Shown here one piece after another: positions 24,701-35,499 of a stretch of 64,000 bases of DNA (positions are counted from its first letter, which is position 1; the number at the start of each line of letters is the position of its first letter). Source of the DNA: Sipunculus nudus (taxonomy: Eukaryota; Annelida; Sipuncula; Golfingiida; Sipunculidae). Below the pieces are notes generated by a model that was given only the letters and a program-made list of their open reading frames with translations, made no database searches and was not told the origin of the DNA. The stretch lies in contig CM049309.1 of the NCBI GenBank assembly GCA_026874595.1, forward strand, positions 46,528,079-46,592,078, written 5' to 3'. A program made the position numbers and the translations under genes.

Positions 24701-25788
24701 AGAATCTGTCCAGAATCTTGACATAAACAGTATTTTTATTGGATATATTAATAAGGAATGGGAAACAGGACACAGCCCTACATAAATTCCTCTCCTGATA
24801 CATACATAAAGGACTGAATTGTTAGTTTTGATACTAAATGATATCATGCAATAATCATGAATACTATGATTACTTTAAAGACAATTTTTAGTTACACTGA
24901 AAATCTTAATTTATTAACTATGAGAAAGAAGATCAAATCTAAATGGAAGTATGTACTATAAAATAAATTTATGTAAAATATATATGAAAATAATATAAAA
25001 TGTACAAGTATGCATATTATTATAAATCAATATTTTACGTATGCCAGGTCCTGTACAATGGGTTGCTTTTAAATTACATGTATTCAAGAGTTCATACAAT
25101 TATCTTATCATTTCGACTTAAAGCGTCCTTATAATCATTGAGTTTTCAAAATATAAAAAAAAAACATAATTTAAGAAGCTGAAATAATTAAGATCTCCAG
25201 TATCATTAGGCTTCTTGTAAATGACAGACGCAGTATAAGAAAATTGTGTAGGTTATAACTGGATGATATAGGTACTTGTTATTTAAAAATGATTGTAGTG
25301 CTAGTTTATAGCACTCATGGCTGCACAAGGTCTAGAATCCACTCATCAGTTTAAGTAATAGTAATAGTAATAGTAATAGATACCCAAGTAATAGTAATAG
25401 TAATAGAAGATAAACTGTGGTAATAGTAATAGTAATATCAGAAATTGAAAGTAATAGTAATAGTAATAGAACATCTGTAATAGACCCCATGTCTGGCATT
25501 ATGACAGGTATAAACACGAAGAAAAAATTGACATAAAACTTATTAAGAGCATGTTGTCTTTGTCTCTCTTTGTGGGCACTTTTGATAACACCACGGGCAT
25601 GCCGATAGAAATAGGACTGGCGGGCAGACGACTGTGATTGGAAATGAACGGTGCCTTGTCAAAATACAGACACCGGTTCGTCACAATCGAGCTGAAGGGG
25701 CTGTATTGTTTTATAAAAGACTGTCTGGATACCTCTCTTTCTTCTTCTGTATTTCTTCGGCTGTAGGTATCTGGGCTGTCTCGGCCAT
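6651..25788 (-). CDS. NASP: NASP-like histone chaperone, 13 coding exons
   Basis: Nuclear TPR-type chaperone; the family binds H3-H4 and supplies histones for chromatin assembly. I joined exons (high to low coordinate) 25788-25733, 19401-19291, 18828-18710, 16862-16794, 16096-15395, 13111-12922, 12505-12432, 10919-10829, 10408-10311, 9449-9399, 9065-8980, 7380-7303 and 6719-6651. All have AG/GT borders and keep frame, giving about 597 aa starting [13 protein letters not shown]. Residues 19-100 form TPR1 and the first half of TPR2 ([20 protein letters not shown] is diagnostic). Residues ~100-390 are an acidic Lys/Glu insert. Residues ~395-440 complete TPR2 ([19 protein letters not shown]). Residues ~441-503 are TPR3-4 ([19 protein letters not shown]). 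A coiled C-terminal part follows ([13 protein letters not shown]), then a Ser-rich tail. Human NASP is longer, mainly in the acidic insert. The last exon may splice onward instead of stopping (separate entry). Confidence 0.95.
7588..7699 (+). mobile_element. Short deletion derivative of the CCCATGGGTCAC repeat family
   Basis: Only about 112 bp, but it has both family ends: CAAGGTACCCATGGGTCACT with GCTCAGCTG on the left, and the hairpin arms AGCTCAGTTGACT / AGTCAGCTGAGCT on the right. It lies just upstream of the 7303-7380 NASP exon in minus-strand terms, that is, within the intron 7381-8979. Confidence 0.65.
7780..8270. repeat. Degenerate intronic repeat with GGACGGACAGACAG tail
   Basis: ACATTGAGAAATCTGACCAA and a near copy recur about 65 bp apart (8003-8095), with further weak repetition nearby. 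The stretch ends in GAAGGACGGACAGACAGC at about 8250. It lies in a NASP intron. 8271-8979 shows nothing I can name. Confidence 0.45.
11238..11365. repeat. Direct duplication of about 62 bp
   Basis: AACATGTGAATATTTATAAA and the following CAAGCCTGTGCAC...GGGGATCAGAACATTTT occur twice head to tail with two or three differences. This is a recent local duplication in the NASP intron 10920-12431. Confidence 0.85.
11600..12230. other. GC-richer intronic segment, unidentified
   Basis: Within an AT-rich NASP intron this 600-bp block has many CpGs (for example AAACGGCGCTTGAAGCGCAG near 12066). It has no conserved frame and no clear ends; it may be an old transposon or a regulatory block. The introns 13112-15394 and 16097-16793 otherwise show no feature I can support. 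Confidence 0.3.
12922..13111 (-). CDS. NASP: NASP exon 6: second acidic run and return to TPR2
   Basis: This 190-nt exon (in phase 1, out phase 2) begins with about 40 mostly Glu/Gly/Asp residues, then switches abruptly to [20 protein letters not shown], the conserved second half of the split TPR2 of NASP. The acceptor follows a pyrimidine-rich tract; the donor reads GTTAGT. The next exon continues with [20 protein letters not shown], as expected for the family. Confidence 0.93.
15395..16096 (-). CDS. NASP: NASP exon 5: acidic insert with 9-residue repeats
   Basis: This 702-nt exon is by far the largest of NASP and enters and leaves in phase 1. It encodes about residues 119-353. It is almost entirely Lys, Glu, Asp and Ala, with about eight tandem copies of a 9-residue motif (AKEKPEEDK and variants) at residues ~216-287; the DNA repeat is 27 bp. 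In the family this acidic region interrupts TPR2 and contacts histones. The antisense strand is open for 294 codons only because GAA/AAG-rich codons read as TTC/CTT; that frame is not a gene. Confidence 0.93.
17149..18448. mobile_element. Tigger/pogo-like DNA transposon remnant
   Basis: The termini are inverted: TACAGTGAAACCTGTCTAAA on the left, and a right end whose complement begins TACAGTGAAAACTGGGCTAA. They carry TA at the outer edge, as in Tc1/mariner-pogo elements. Near-repeats of TAGTGAGGTGTCC occur close to both ends (about 17205 and 18320). The element lies in the NASP intron 16863-18709. A transposase-like fragment is inside (next entry). Confidence 0.6.
17425..17547 (-). pseudogene. 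Degraded C-terminal fragment of a Tigger-type transposase
   Basis: The frame reads [20 protein letters not shown] then [20 protein letters not shown] and stop. It resembles the helical C-terminal tail of Tigger/CENP-B-like transposases; the assignment rests on that style and on the pogo-type termini. A stop lies just upstream in frame, so it is not functional. The DDE catalytic region is not recognised. Confidence 0.4.
19586..21015 (+). mobile_element. Non-autonomous hAT-type element, copy L
   Basis: It begins CAGACATGGGGT and ends ACCCCATGTCTG, a perfect 12-bp terminal inverted repeat. It is flanked by an exact 8-bp duplication TTCAGCAG (19578-19585 and 21016-21023), the hallmark of hAT insertion. 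Both ends hold long runs of the trimer-based motif TATTAC/TAATAG. The body encodes no transposase. It lies in NASP intron 1 and is the reverse complement of the copy at 23453-25495. Confidence 0.9.
21060..21815. repeat. Tandem ~270-bp units with GGTGGCGCCACC motifs
   Basis: Units recur with CAGATGGCGCCACCAGTC, GGTGGACCCACCTGTCTG, GGTGGCGCCACCTGTCTG and CCTGAGATATGAGCAATT-type blocks. The stretch closes with GTGCCCTGTTTACTGACAGA and AGCTCATATGACTAATAGTC, the degenerate tail and hairpin of the same broad repeat style. It sits between the two hAT copies. The remainder (21816-23444) holds nothing I recognise. Confidence 0.6.
23453..25495 (-). mobile_element. Non-autonomous hAT-type element, copy R (longer form)
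   Basis: The same 12-bp termini CAGACATGGGGT / ACCCCATGTCTG bound this copy, with an exact 8-bp duplication GCATTATG at 23445-23452 and 25496-25503. Orientation is opposite to copy L. It retains about 630 bp (roughly 24710-25340) that copy L lacks. TAATAG runs occupy 23464-23575 and 25355-25480. No transposase frame. It lies in NASP intron 1, about 240 bp from the first exon. Confidence 0.9.
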
Positions 25789-26143
25789 GTTGCTAGTTCT
25801 GCTGTATTATCGTGAGTACGGGAAGTCTGGTTATGACCACAATTCGCGCCTTTGGTCTTTCTTTTTTCGAGCTTCCGTGACGTCAGGACACCTGTGTTAA
25901 TCTCACACCCTATGTGTTCATTACGTCACACTTGTCTCTATTTTATGGAGCATGTCAGTAAAATAAATTTAAGTGGCCTTAAATGAACTAATATGTGTCA
26001 GTGGATTCGTTAATTTGTGAATTTATCCTTGGCAATGAAGTGAGATTATTTGCATATCTTCACAGATTTTCATGACGTCAGAGGTCCTCTCCGCACCGAC
26101 CGACAAAATTTCCCTCGTGGGCTCGTCAGGCTGATAATATCAG
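25789..26143. promoter_or_regulatory. Putative bidirectional NASP/BTF3 promoter with CRE-like sites
   Basis: NASP starts leftward at 25788 and BTF3 is transcribed rightward, so both promoters should lie here. The stretch is richer in CpG than its surroundings. It contains two perfect palindromes TGACGTCA at 25878-25885 and 26073-26080, and a variant TTACGTCA at 25921-25928. These match the consensus cAMP-response element bound by CREB/ATF factors. No convincing TATA box is seen. Sharing of one promoter is inferred from the divergent arrangement and short distance. Confidence 0.65.
26085..26143 (+). other. BTF3: Candidate 5' noncoding exon of BTF3
   Basis: The BTF3 start codon lies only four bases into the exon that begins at 29606, so at least one upstream noncoding exon is required. 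The best candidate near the promoter ends ATATCAG at 26143, followed by a donor GTGAAT. It is preceded by a pyrimidine-containing stretch (GTCCTCTCC) that could hold the start site. A second usable donor, GTGAGT at 25812, is an alternative. The start of this exon is a guess. Confidence 0.35.
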
Positions 26144-28089
26144 GTGAATTTTCTTACATATGTCGTTTGTTTCATCCTGCGATAATGGCACATGTGTAAC
26201 TGACCGTACAAGCTGTCAATCGGGGAGAGAAACATTGCATATGTTACCCAGAAGGGACTTAAATTTGGTGTGAAACTATCCCATGTTGAAACCACGTGAT
26301 TGTATGAGTTTTGCTGTTGTGTTTGTCAGGCCAGAACTGCCTAAACAGGTCATTCATTCGGGAGTGCTATCGCGATGCGGTCCTGCAGAACGATTTTACC
26401 ATCTGCGAACATAATTTTCAGAGCCACAGATCTGATATGTTCAATATCCACCTCACGAAAACCACCGTCATTTTACTTTGTATATGTATTTGAAGTCAAA
26501 TAGGCTAATGCCATGGAACCTTTTCCGGCTAGCTTTGTGACTAAGCAGTGATTTTGACATATGATACATCTATGCACCTGTTTCTGTAGCCCATATCAAT
26601 TAACACAAGATTTGGTATTAACAATGAGCTATAAATACCAGTATATTACAGTCCACAAAAAGTCTCTGTGTTATTGAAATGTTATATTTGATGAACCTGT
26701 TGCAGACCATAAAAGTATCATATAACTTCAAAAGTTTGAATAGTTTTTTTTAAAGATCACAAACATTGCTTAAAAACTCACTAAAAGTTTTAATCATGTC
26801 TTCTACCCTGCAAGTCTGTCAGTATTTTTCTTATGAACCCAAAAAATGCACTATTCATTGTATTAATTCTAATTTAATGAGTTTTAAATTTTTGTTTTGG
26901 TTTAATGAATAATGACAAGTTAGCACATCTTAACCAATCATTGCAATATTGAACTTGGTATTAACAGTCTTCTTTCAATGACTGTATTAGATGGAGGTAT
27001 CACCATGCTCAAAAAAAGCATTATATGCAGCAAACTCGGTATCTAGGATCGTGGATACCGCAACATAGAGCTGTCTAGTAAACTGGAGAATAAAACCCAT
27101 GTCATGACTTAAATCGTGTAAAATCAAATAATGTGTTTTTGACAGGAAATAGTAAGTACTTAGTTTGAAAGACCAAGAAACTTTGCTAAATATTGTGTTA
27201 AAGTATGAAAACTTTGTGTTTATGTAGGAAGTATCACTTTTAAAACTTTGCAACCCTGGTGCTTGAAAGTATCTCAGAATATGAAATATTGACCTTTGGT
27301 CACAGAGCCACTCTGTCTACAGTTGATACATTGAAACAAGTTTACCCAGGTGGCTGCCAGCCTAGCGCCAGATCGGCCCTCTGACATTATGGCCAGATTA
27401 TTGGCTTGCCAGGTTGCCTGGACATCTAACTCTGAGGATCGCATTATAAGGCCCCATGAGGATGCAAATATTTTCATCATTTTTGACAACGCCTCATTGC
27501 TTACAAGTATCATGTCACTTCAAATAAACCCACCAGACCTTTTAATAAGTTTCTTATCTCTCCAACTACACCTATCATGTGTGTGAAATATTCTGTTATA
27601 ACCCAATATAATCGTATATTGTTCTGCGTGTATGGGAGACTTCTTGCTGCGGTCTGCCTGCTGTCTGTATGCGGAGATACGGTTATAAAGTGTGGCGTGG
27701 ACTTGCAGGGCGGTTCTAAATTAGACTTGTGTCACGGCTCAGTAGGGGGTCCTAACTGAGTCGTGTTTGTCACGGCTACTGCCAGCCTTGTCCCTCTAAA
27801 CACCAGTGTTTTGGATACATGTAAAGAAACAACACGAAACATTCTTTTAAATTTGAATTTAAAGCAGAAAACTGGTATCAGTTGCAAAATTATTATCTGC
27901 TGACTATGTCAATGCAGGATTGTGCCAAAGAATACTTAGTAAAATAAAGGAAAACATGAGTGTGTTGTATAACTAACATTATAGTAACAAGTGCTCAGCA
28001 GGATTGTGACTTGTGCCAATAGGGGGCAGCATCAAAGCTGACATAAATGGCTTCCCTGTGAGCTGGTGATCCACTTGCAATACAAACCA

Positions 28090-28560
28090 CTTTCATTAGG
28101 GCCCCGCTTGACAAGCAGTGCCCTATAGTGATCACCGTGTCAGTCCGCCTTCGGTCCATGTCCTTCCATCAGTGACATTTTCTCTCACACGCAATAACGA
28201 CAACCTAATGCAACTTTCCCATATTCATAGAAATAATTGGTACCTATGAGGACTCGAGACCTATTGAATTAGAGACATGTAGGAATTCCAATATGGCCGC
28301 CATAGCCTGATCGCTGATTTTCTTTCACGCGCCATAACTCCTGAACAACACACTGCAGCTTTCCCAAATTCACAGGGATGATTGGTACCTATGAGGGCTA
28401 CAGACCTTTCGGAATTCCAATATGGCTGCCACAGCCCGATTGCTGATTTTCTTTCGCAAACAATAACTCCACAACAACCTACTGCAGCTTTTCTGATTTC
28501 ACAGGGATCATTGGTGACTATGAGGGCTCCTGACCAATTGAATTACAAACTTGCTCAAAA
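28090..28560 (+). repeat. Tandem ~130-bp units in BTF3 intron 1
   Basis: Three diverged units share GGAATTCCAATATGGC, TGATTTTCTTTC, CAATAACTCC, CTGCAGCTTT and GGTACCTATGAGG. They are preceded by AGGGCCCCGCTTGACAAGCA, a compact GC-rich head. Other parts of this long intron (26144-29605) show no feature I can support. Confidence 0.65.
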
Positions 28561-29609
28561 TCAAATATGACCAACAGACTACATTCAGTGATTTTCTATT
28601 ACACACATTATTTCAGACATCTCTTCTTTAATATCATTTGATCCAGTAGGATTTTGTCCCTCATGCATATGGATTTATAAAAACCTGTTTTTGTTTGTCA
28701 TATTTTTCAAATTTAACTTAATTTTCACCCACATGCAAACTAGTCAAGCACTACCAAAATATGGGGCCCACTGAGGACCATTGTCCGACCACATCTTAAA
28801 ATCATGAATTTATGATACAATATTGCATAGTTCAATTAAACTGTTGTATATTTATAGTAAGCTGAGTTTTTTTAGCCCAGAATTTGAAATTAAGTGGGTG
28901 TTTCATCACAGGTACCCAAAACATTGGGATATTAGGGGGCCCGCCCGCCGTGGCTGGGGTAAAACCAAGAGCAGATATAGTTTGCCGCTTGTCACCACTT
29001 ATATTATAAGGACAATTTTCTTCTAATTGACATTTAAAGTGGAAAACATTGTCTGTTACATATAGTAGTCTGTTACATACACATTTGATGAAAATATCTT
29101 TGTTTTATGATGAATACAACACTTTATGCAGAAATATCAGAAATTTATTGTAAAATATAATAGTTTTCTCAAAGGATCTTCTGGGGCACTCAGACAGTGT
29201 AGCATAGGTAGAAAACACTGGAGCTAGGGCTTCATGCTCATGTGTCTCCCTTTAGGATTTATTTCTTGGCAAACTTGACTATTCAGGGTCTGTGCTTATT
29301 AGGAAAATGAGTTAAAACTTGAATTCATTATGATACATAATGGTTCAAAGTTTTGTCTGCAGCTTATATGGATTGACTACTCAAGAGAGGTTTAATTGGA
29401 TGTGTCTGAATAATGTCAGATTGGAGTTTTTGATAAGTGTATTATTCATGGATTGTTTTTCAGAAGCAGTTTTGTCTTATTGTGATGAAGATTATATATT
29501 TCGGAGAATGATATTCAGTGTAGTGCACCATTGACTAATTATGTTTTTTATCTCATAATATTTCATTACTTTTTTTTAGTGTGACATAAAATGGTTTATT
29601 TTCAGCATC

Positions 29610-32600
29610 ATGCCAATGAATCCAGAAAAATTGAAGAAGCTACAAGCCCAGGCTGACCAAGTCCGCATTGGAGGAAAAGTAAGTCTTTTACATATCTAGT
29701 TCAATGCAGATACCACCAAATGCTACCTTGGTCTGCTTATGTTAACTTGTGTAGGAATATTGGCCATTAAAAGCAGTGATTAACCCATACACATGCATTA
29801 CAAGACACCAAATGGGTTGATTGGAATTACTCTTACAAAAATACTTGAATGGACAATTAAGTATCTTCTTTGAGTATAATGTACATGAAATAATTGACAA
29901 GGTGGCATTTCTTAGTTTATGGGGACACACTGAGGTAGACTCATCTTGCCCTCACAGAGAACCGGGCAACAAAATCATGGTGGCTCAGTCTTGGAAAGTA
30001 AAAAAAAGGATGTAATGTGTATATTGGTATTTAAAAACTTAAAAAATGCTCAAACTTAAATCAATAATTTTAAGGCCTTTTAAAGTCTGTGATAAAGGTG
30101 CTTTTTCCATGGAAGTTTTTGTATTTTGCTGCAGAGCTGTCATCTGTACTTTCAGTTCCTCCTGTAAGAATATTATCAAATTCTGTGTATTCATTGAGCA
30201 AAGTTTCGGCTTGTTTTTACCTGCTTCAGTGTGGTCATGGCACCAGAAAGGTGCTTGAAATTTTTTAATTTGGAACTTCTTGAAATTTAGGTGCAGATCT
30301 AAAGTGACTGTTTTGCCTTGGCAAGAGTTTTTAGTTTTCTACAGCATGTCATTCTAGTTATTATTAATGTATCTTTCTTCCTTGTAGGGAACAGCTAGAA
30401 GAAAGAAGAAGGTGGTGCATCGTACTGCTGCCACAGATGACAAGAAGCTGCAGGGTACACTCAAGAAACTAGGGGTTAATATAATCCCAGGTATTGAGGA
30501 GGTGAGCAGCTCTACCGTTACAAACTGGCTTAGGGCTATTTCAAGTAGTTGGCATTTACGAAGTTATTAACACTAGCCATTGACAAGGTTTTCTGTAAAA
30601 AACATCATACATCATATTAAAATATCGGGAAAGGAGGATATATTTATGCCAGGTTCCTGTGCTTACTACTATGATATTAAATCAGCCGTATATGACAAGA
30701 AAACATGCTCATGGCTAAATAGCATTTTCTTTACAGCAGTTAACTATATAAATTCATATTTAATACCTAACTACATGGTGTATAGTTATATTAGTATTAG
30801 AAATGCTGTTTGGCATTTCAGGAATCGATGTAATATTTACTGCCTTGGGGACCTGCTCACTAACATAGACATATGATATGATACCTGTTACCTTGGAGAC
30901 TTTGTCAGTGACACAGAAGGGGATGATATCATACTGATTACTACAGAGATTTAGATGTAGTCAATGAAATAGTTAAGACAGTGATGTCATACTGTTTGCC
31001 CCAGAGACATCGTTAATGGCATACATGGGGAAGTCCCCAAAGATGTAATACTGATGGCCTTGCAGACATTGTCAGTGACACAGACAGGGATGATATCATA
31101 CTGATTACCTCAGAGATTATCACAGTGGCTTAGATTGGGATAATATCATACAGATTGCCTCAGAGACATAGTCAATGATATAGATAGGCAGTGATGTCAT
31201 TCCCATGGCCTCGCAGATTTTGTCAGTGACATAGACAGGGATGATATCATACTATTTGCCTCAGAGATTATTACAGTGGCTTAGATTTTTGATGATGATA
31301 TACAGATTGCCTCAGAGTCATAGATGTAGGTAAGATGTTGATGTCATACTGATAGCCCCAGAGACTCTGACATTGTGAATGACATACATGGGGATGATGT
31401 ACTACTGAAGGCATCGCAGACATTGTCAGTGACATAGACATGGATGACACGTGATTAACTCAGATCATCCCAGTGGCTTAGATTTTGATTATATCATACT
31501 GATTGCCTCAGAGACATAGACAATGATAAAGATAAGATTGTGATGTCATACTGATTGCTCATAGACATTGTCATTGACATTCATCATGATGATGTACTAC
31601 CAATGGCCTTGCAGACATTGTCATTTACATTGACAGGGATGATATCATGCATATTGCTTCAGAGACATAAACAATGATATAGATAAGACAGTCATGTCAT
31701 ACTGTTTGCCTTAAAAACATTGTGAATGACATACAAAGGGATAATGTAGATATACTACTACTGATGGCCTAGCAGACATTGTCAATGACATAGGTGGGGC
31801 TGAAATCATTCAGATTGCCTCTAAGTATCTGTCAATGACATAATAGACAGGGATGATATACTGATTGCTGAAGATACATAGTCATTGACATACATGGGGA
31901 TGATGTACTACCAATGACGTAGCAGACATGGTCCATGACATAGATGGGGCTGATATCATACAGATTGCATCGGAGACATCATCAGTGACATAGACGGGGA
32001 TGATATCTTGCTGATTACCTAAGATATTACAGCAGTAGCTTAGATTAGGACCATATCATATTGATTGCCTCAGAGACATTGTCAATGATAAAGATCAGAC
32101 AGTGATGTCATACTGATTGCCTCAGAGACATCGTCAGTGACGTACATGGGGACAATACACTTGCTATGGCCTCGCAGACGTCAGTGACATAGACAGGAAT
32201 GATATCATACTGATTGCTTCAGAGATATTTTAATTATCATAGGTGAGGATGACCTCATACTGACTGTTTTAGAGACATCATCAGTGACAAAGATGGGTAT
32301 CATATCATACTGTTAGCTTTAGAGATACATTCACAAACATTGGTGAGAATGATATAATTTTGACTGCCTCTGTCGTAGGTAAACATGATCAAGGACGATG
32401 GCCAGGTGATTCACTTTACTAATCCAAAAGTGCAAGCCTCCTTAGCTGCCAACACATTTGCTGTCACTGGCCATGCAGAGCCGAAGCGTAAGTAAATCCA
32501 AATTGGATTTGATAAGGATTTATATATGAGTGTGTTACAGTATTCCCTGACAAGACTAATAACTTGTAGCAAGTGTCTGTAACATGAATATGCTTAAGTC

Positions 32601-34049
32601 CTGTTAGCACTGATATCATCAGTGGTATGTATGGTGTACTTTGAATAATAATCCAAAATAAATTTACCACCCTGCCTATGACTATTAAAATTTTTCCTTT
32701 TTACACTGTGGTTTAAATTCAGAAGTCTGTGAATTCATATTTAATTGAAAAATTTCTTTGGTCCATATTAAATACAAGCTGGCTTGATTAAACTTGGTTT
32801 TATGAAGAGTGCAAAGTTAAAAACCTTAAAAACAGTTATCAAATCTGCTACTAAATTTCGTTTATTGATGCATTGGCGAAAAAAAAATGCACTGTTTATT
32901 GTAGTTTAAAAATGATATCAACACCGGCGGGATTGTTCATATTAAAAAAAACTGCACAGTTTTGTTGATGTTTATAAATTATATTGACACCAGCAATGAT
33001 ATTGCTTACAGAAATAACAGAGATGTTGCCTGGAATTCTGAATCAGCTGGGAGCAGACAGTTTGGCCAGTCTGAAGAAACTAGCCACAAATGTTTCAAGT
33101 CAAGGTAATTTAAAAGCACATGAATTCTCCAAAATAAAGGGGGCACTGATCATTTTTATAGAAAGACATTTGAAGAAACTTAATCACTTCTCAAATATAT
33201 GTTTTCCAGCAAGATATTAAAGAATGATTTTATTCCTTCAGTAATTATAATATACTCACAAGTTTCCCTACAGTAATTATTGGACACTTATAAATTCTCA
33301 ATGGTCTCTTGTAGAATTCCTTCTCTTACATTTGATGTAACATGAATGTAATTACTTTTCTTAGAAAATTCTCATTGTTGAGATTACTGATAAATCACTT
33401 TAATCAGAAAAGGAGTCTTCTGATTAATTATTTTAAATAAATATTTACTATGAGACTGTCTTAGTAAGTGTCTCTTATTATACGATCTTGTTATTTAGTG
33501 GTATTCTTACACTTTTAACTCTTTTGTGTAACGGTGGATTTTTGTTGTAGCGGGTGTAGAAGAAGAGAACAAACCTAACACCGCCGATATTGATGATGAT
33601 GATGATATGCCAGGTATGTATATGTTAAAATGTCATGAGAACAAACTAAAATATGCTGCTGTTATTGTAAGAGATTCTGTTACAGTCGTACATCAACACG
33701 CAGGCAGATGGTTCCTTTTTATGAGAAAAGTCAGTTTTTTAATTGGCTTTGTGCATAATTGCCTTGTGTATAATGGATGGAACAAGAGAAAATGATTGCT
33801 TGGGGTGGGGAGGGGGTCAGTATCAATCTTGTCAGGACCTTAATGAACATTTAAACTCTGTCTGTCCATTGGTTTTAAGTTCATTCAGGTATTTGTAACC
33901 TCTTGGTTTGTTTTGTGTCAGTGTCTCAGAATATATTTGTGCATTGAATTCTTGTTTTGAAAACTTAGTGATAGTTAATTCATCGCTGTTATTGTTTTTC
34001 AGAACTTGTTGAAAATTTTGACGAAGCTTCTAAAAATGAAGGGGTGTAA
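29610..34049 (+). CDS. BTF3: BTF3 / nascent polypeptide-associated complex subunit beta
   Basis: NAC-beta pairs with NAC-alpha on the ribosome and shields emerging nascent chains; it was first described as basic transcription factor 3. Coding exons are 29610-29678, 30388-30501, 32379-32487, 33012-33104, 33551-33613 and 34003-34049, all with AG/GT borders and compatible phases, giving 164 aa. The N-terminus [20 protein letters not shown] is followed by the basic ribosome-binding motif RRKKK (residues ~27-31). The NAC domain follows ([18 protein letters not shown], then [20 protein letters not shown]). The tail is acidic with five consecutive Asp, then [15 protein letters not shown]. Length and order match animal BTF3 almost exactly. 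Divergently paired with NASP. Confidence 0.98.
30870..32370 (+). repeat. BTF3: Minisatellite of ~55-65 bp units in a BTF3 intron
   Basis: The intron between coding exons 2 and 3 (30502-32378) is largely built of diverged units combining GATGATATCATACTGATTGC, CTCAGAGACAT and GTCAGTGACATAGACAGGG. I judge about 25 copies by eye. Units differ enough that the array is old. It runs almost to the acceptor at 32378. Confidence 0.75.
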
Positions 34050-34319
34050 CCATACCAACTGCAGCCATAGGTGTCCGGCAGATATAGAGGATCTCTCCCG
34101 CCCACGGATTGGTGTGCCATGTGTATGAATTGTCGCATAAATTACAGAGACTTCTCTCCCAGCGAGTCTTACCATTCGAGCAGGTCTTTGGGCTTGAATG
34201 GACTAATTCTAATTGTTTTGTCTTATTTAACTGAGCCATTGGGAATACTACATCTCTGTACATATTTTTTACATGAATATCAAATTAACATGCAACCGCT
34301 GTTCTGGGTAAGAAATAAA
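34050..34319 (+). terminator. BTF3: BTF3 3' UTR with AATAAA signal
   Basis: About 270 bases follow the stop codon before AATAAA at 34314-34319, the nearest canonical polyadenylation signal on the coding strand. Further AATAAA copies lie at about 35142 and 35162, so longer transcripts are possible. Confidence 0.55.
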
Positions 34320-35499
34320 CCAGTATACCAGGGGAAGCTTGTCTCTTTACTTTTTACACTTGTTGTGTGATATGAAGATTTTGTGATTGATAATTACTGC
34401 ATCCGTGCCTACATAGAGTGTCTTTTGAAAGAACCTATCATTGCCAGTTATTTTCATATAGAAAAAAAATCTACAAAAAATGTGTCCTTCCACTGAGACT
34501 TAATCTTAAAATTATTAAATACTGTCAGTTCTCTCCAACAGGTGGCAGCACGATGTGCATTTGCTTATCTGGAAGCAAATCTGCAAATGATGAAATTACA
34601 TCTGTACATCCATGTCTGGGTTTAAAATTCACTCATTAATCTATTTTCTTCCTTTCCATAAGACATCCTTTGATTCAAAATGATGAAAAATCTTTTTTAA
34701 GGTGGGGGGGGGGGGGGAATTTTGAAATTTATGTTAAAGGCGATATACCAACAGAGCAATGACATAAATAATACTGTCATGACATGGATTAAAAATAGTC
34801 CACCTGAAGTCTTTGATCAAGGAAATAACAAGTATTCATCTTTTGTTTGGAATAATTTCAGGAATAGAGTCCAGTTATCAGGATAGCAGAACTCATTTAA
34901 CAGAATGATTCCGCTTTTGGAATGTGTAAAAACTTTCAAGAAAATTTGTTAAATATGTTAGTTTTCCATCTGATTCATATTCTTTTAATGTATGTGCTAT
35001 AGATAATAGTCTGTTCCATGGTAGGGTGCCCAATGAAATCTGGTGATATGTTCTTGAACCTACAGAATGACTCCAAATGGTATGGATGAATGAATGGGAC
35101 ATAGGCCTATTTAACTATAATGAAATTAAAATTCTGCCTTGCAATAAATATTTAAGTAATGCAATAAAACCAATATCTGAGTAAATAGTCTATTATTTTC
35201 AACTTACCACCCTGTGGATTTAGGTAACTGGTTGCATGCTCAAACTACACTTTAAGCTCTTGGATTGGTTTAGTGTCCTAAATATTTTTGTAAACAACGC
35301 CTCCAGGCCTAATGCCAACCTGTGCAAAGTTTGGGAGTATGAATAGAGGATTATTTCAAAATATTTATAATGATCCTCATATCCTGCAGATCCACCTTAG
35401 TATTATGATTTCAGCAAATGGATGTTTCGGACCTGCAAATTTTTTACTAGGACATTTCAAAACTAGAATATGGGTAGTCAACAAGCAACTACATTTTGT

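Noticed and set aside
19586-25495. One large inverted duplication
   Set aside because: Each arm has its own terminal repeats and a different 8-bp target duplication, so two separate insertions explain it better.
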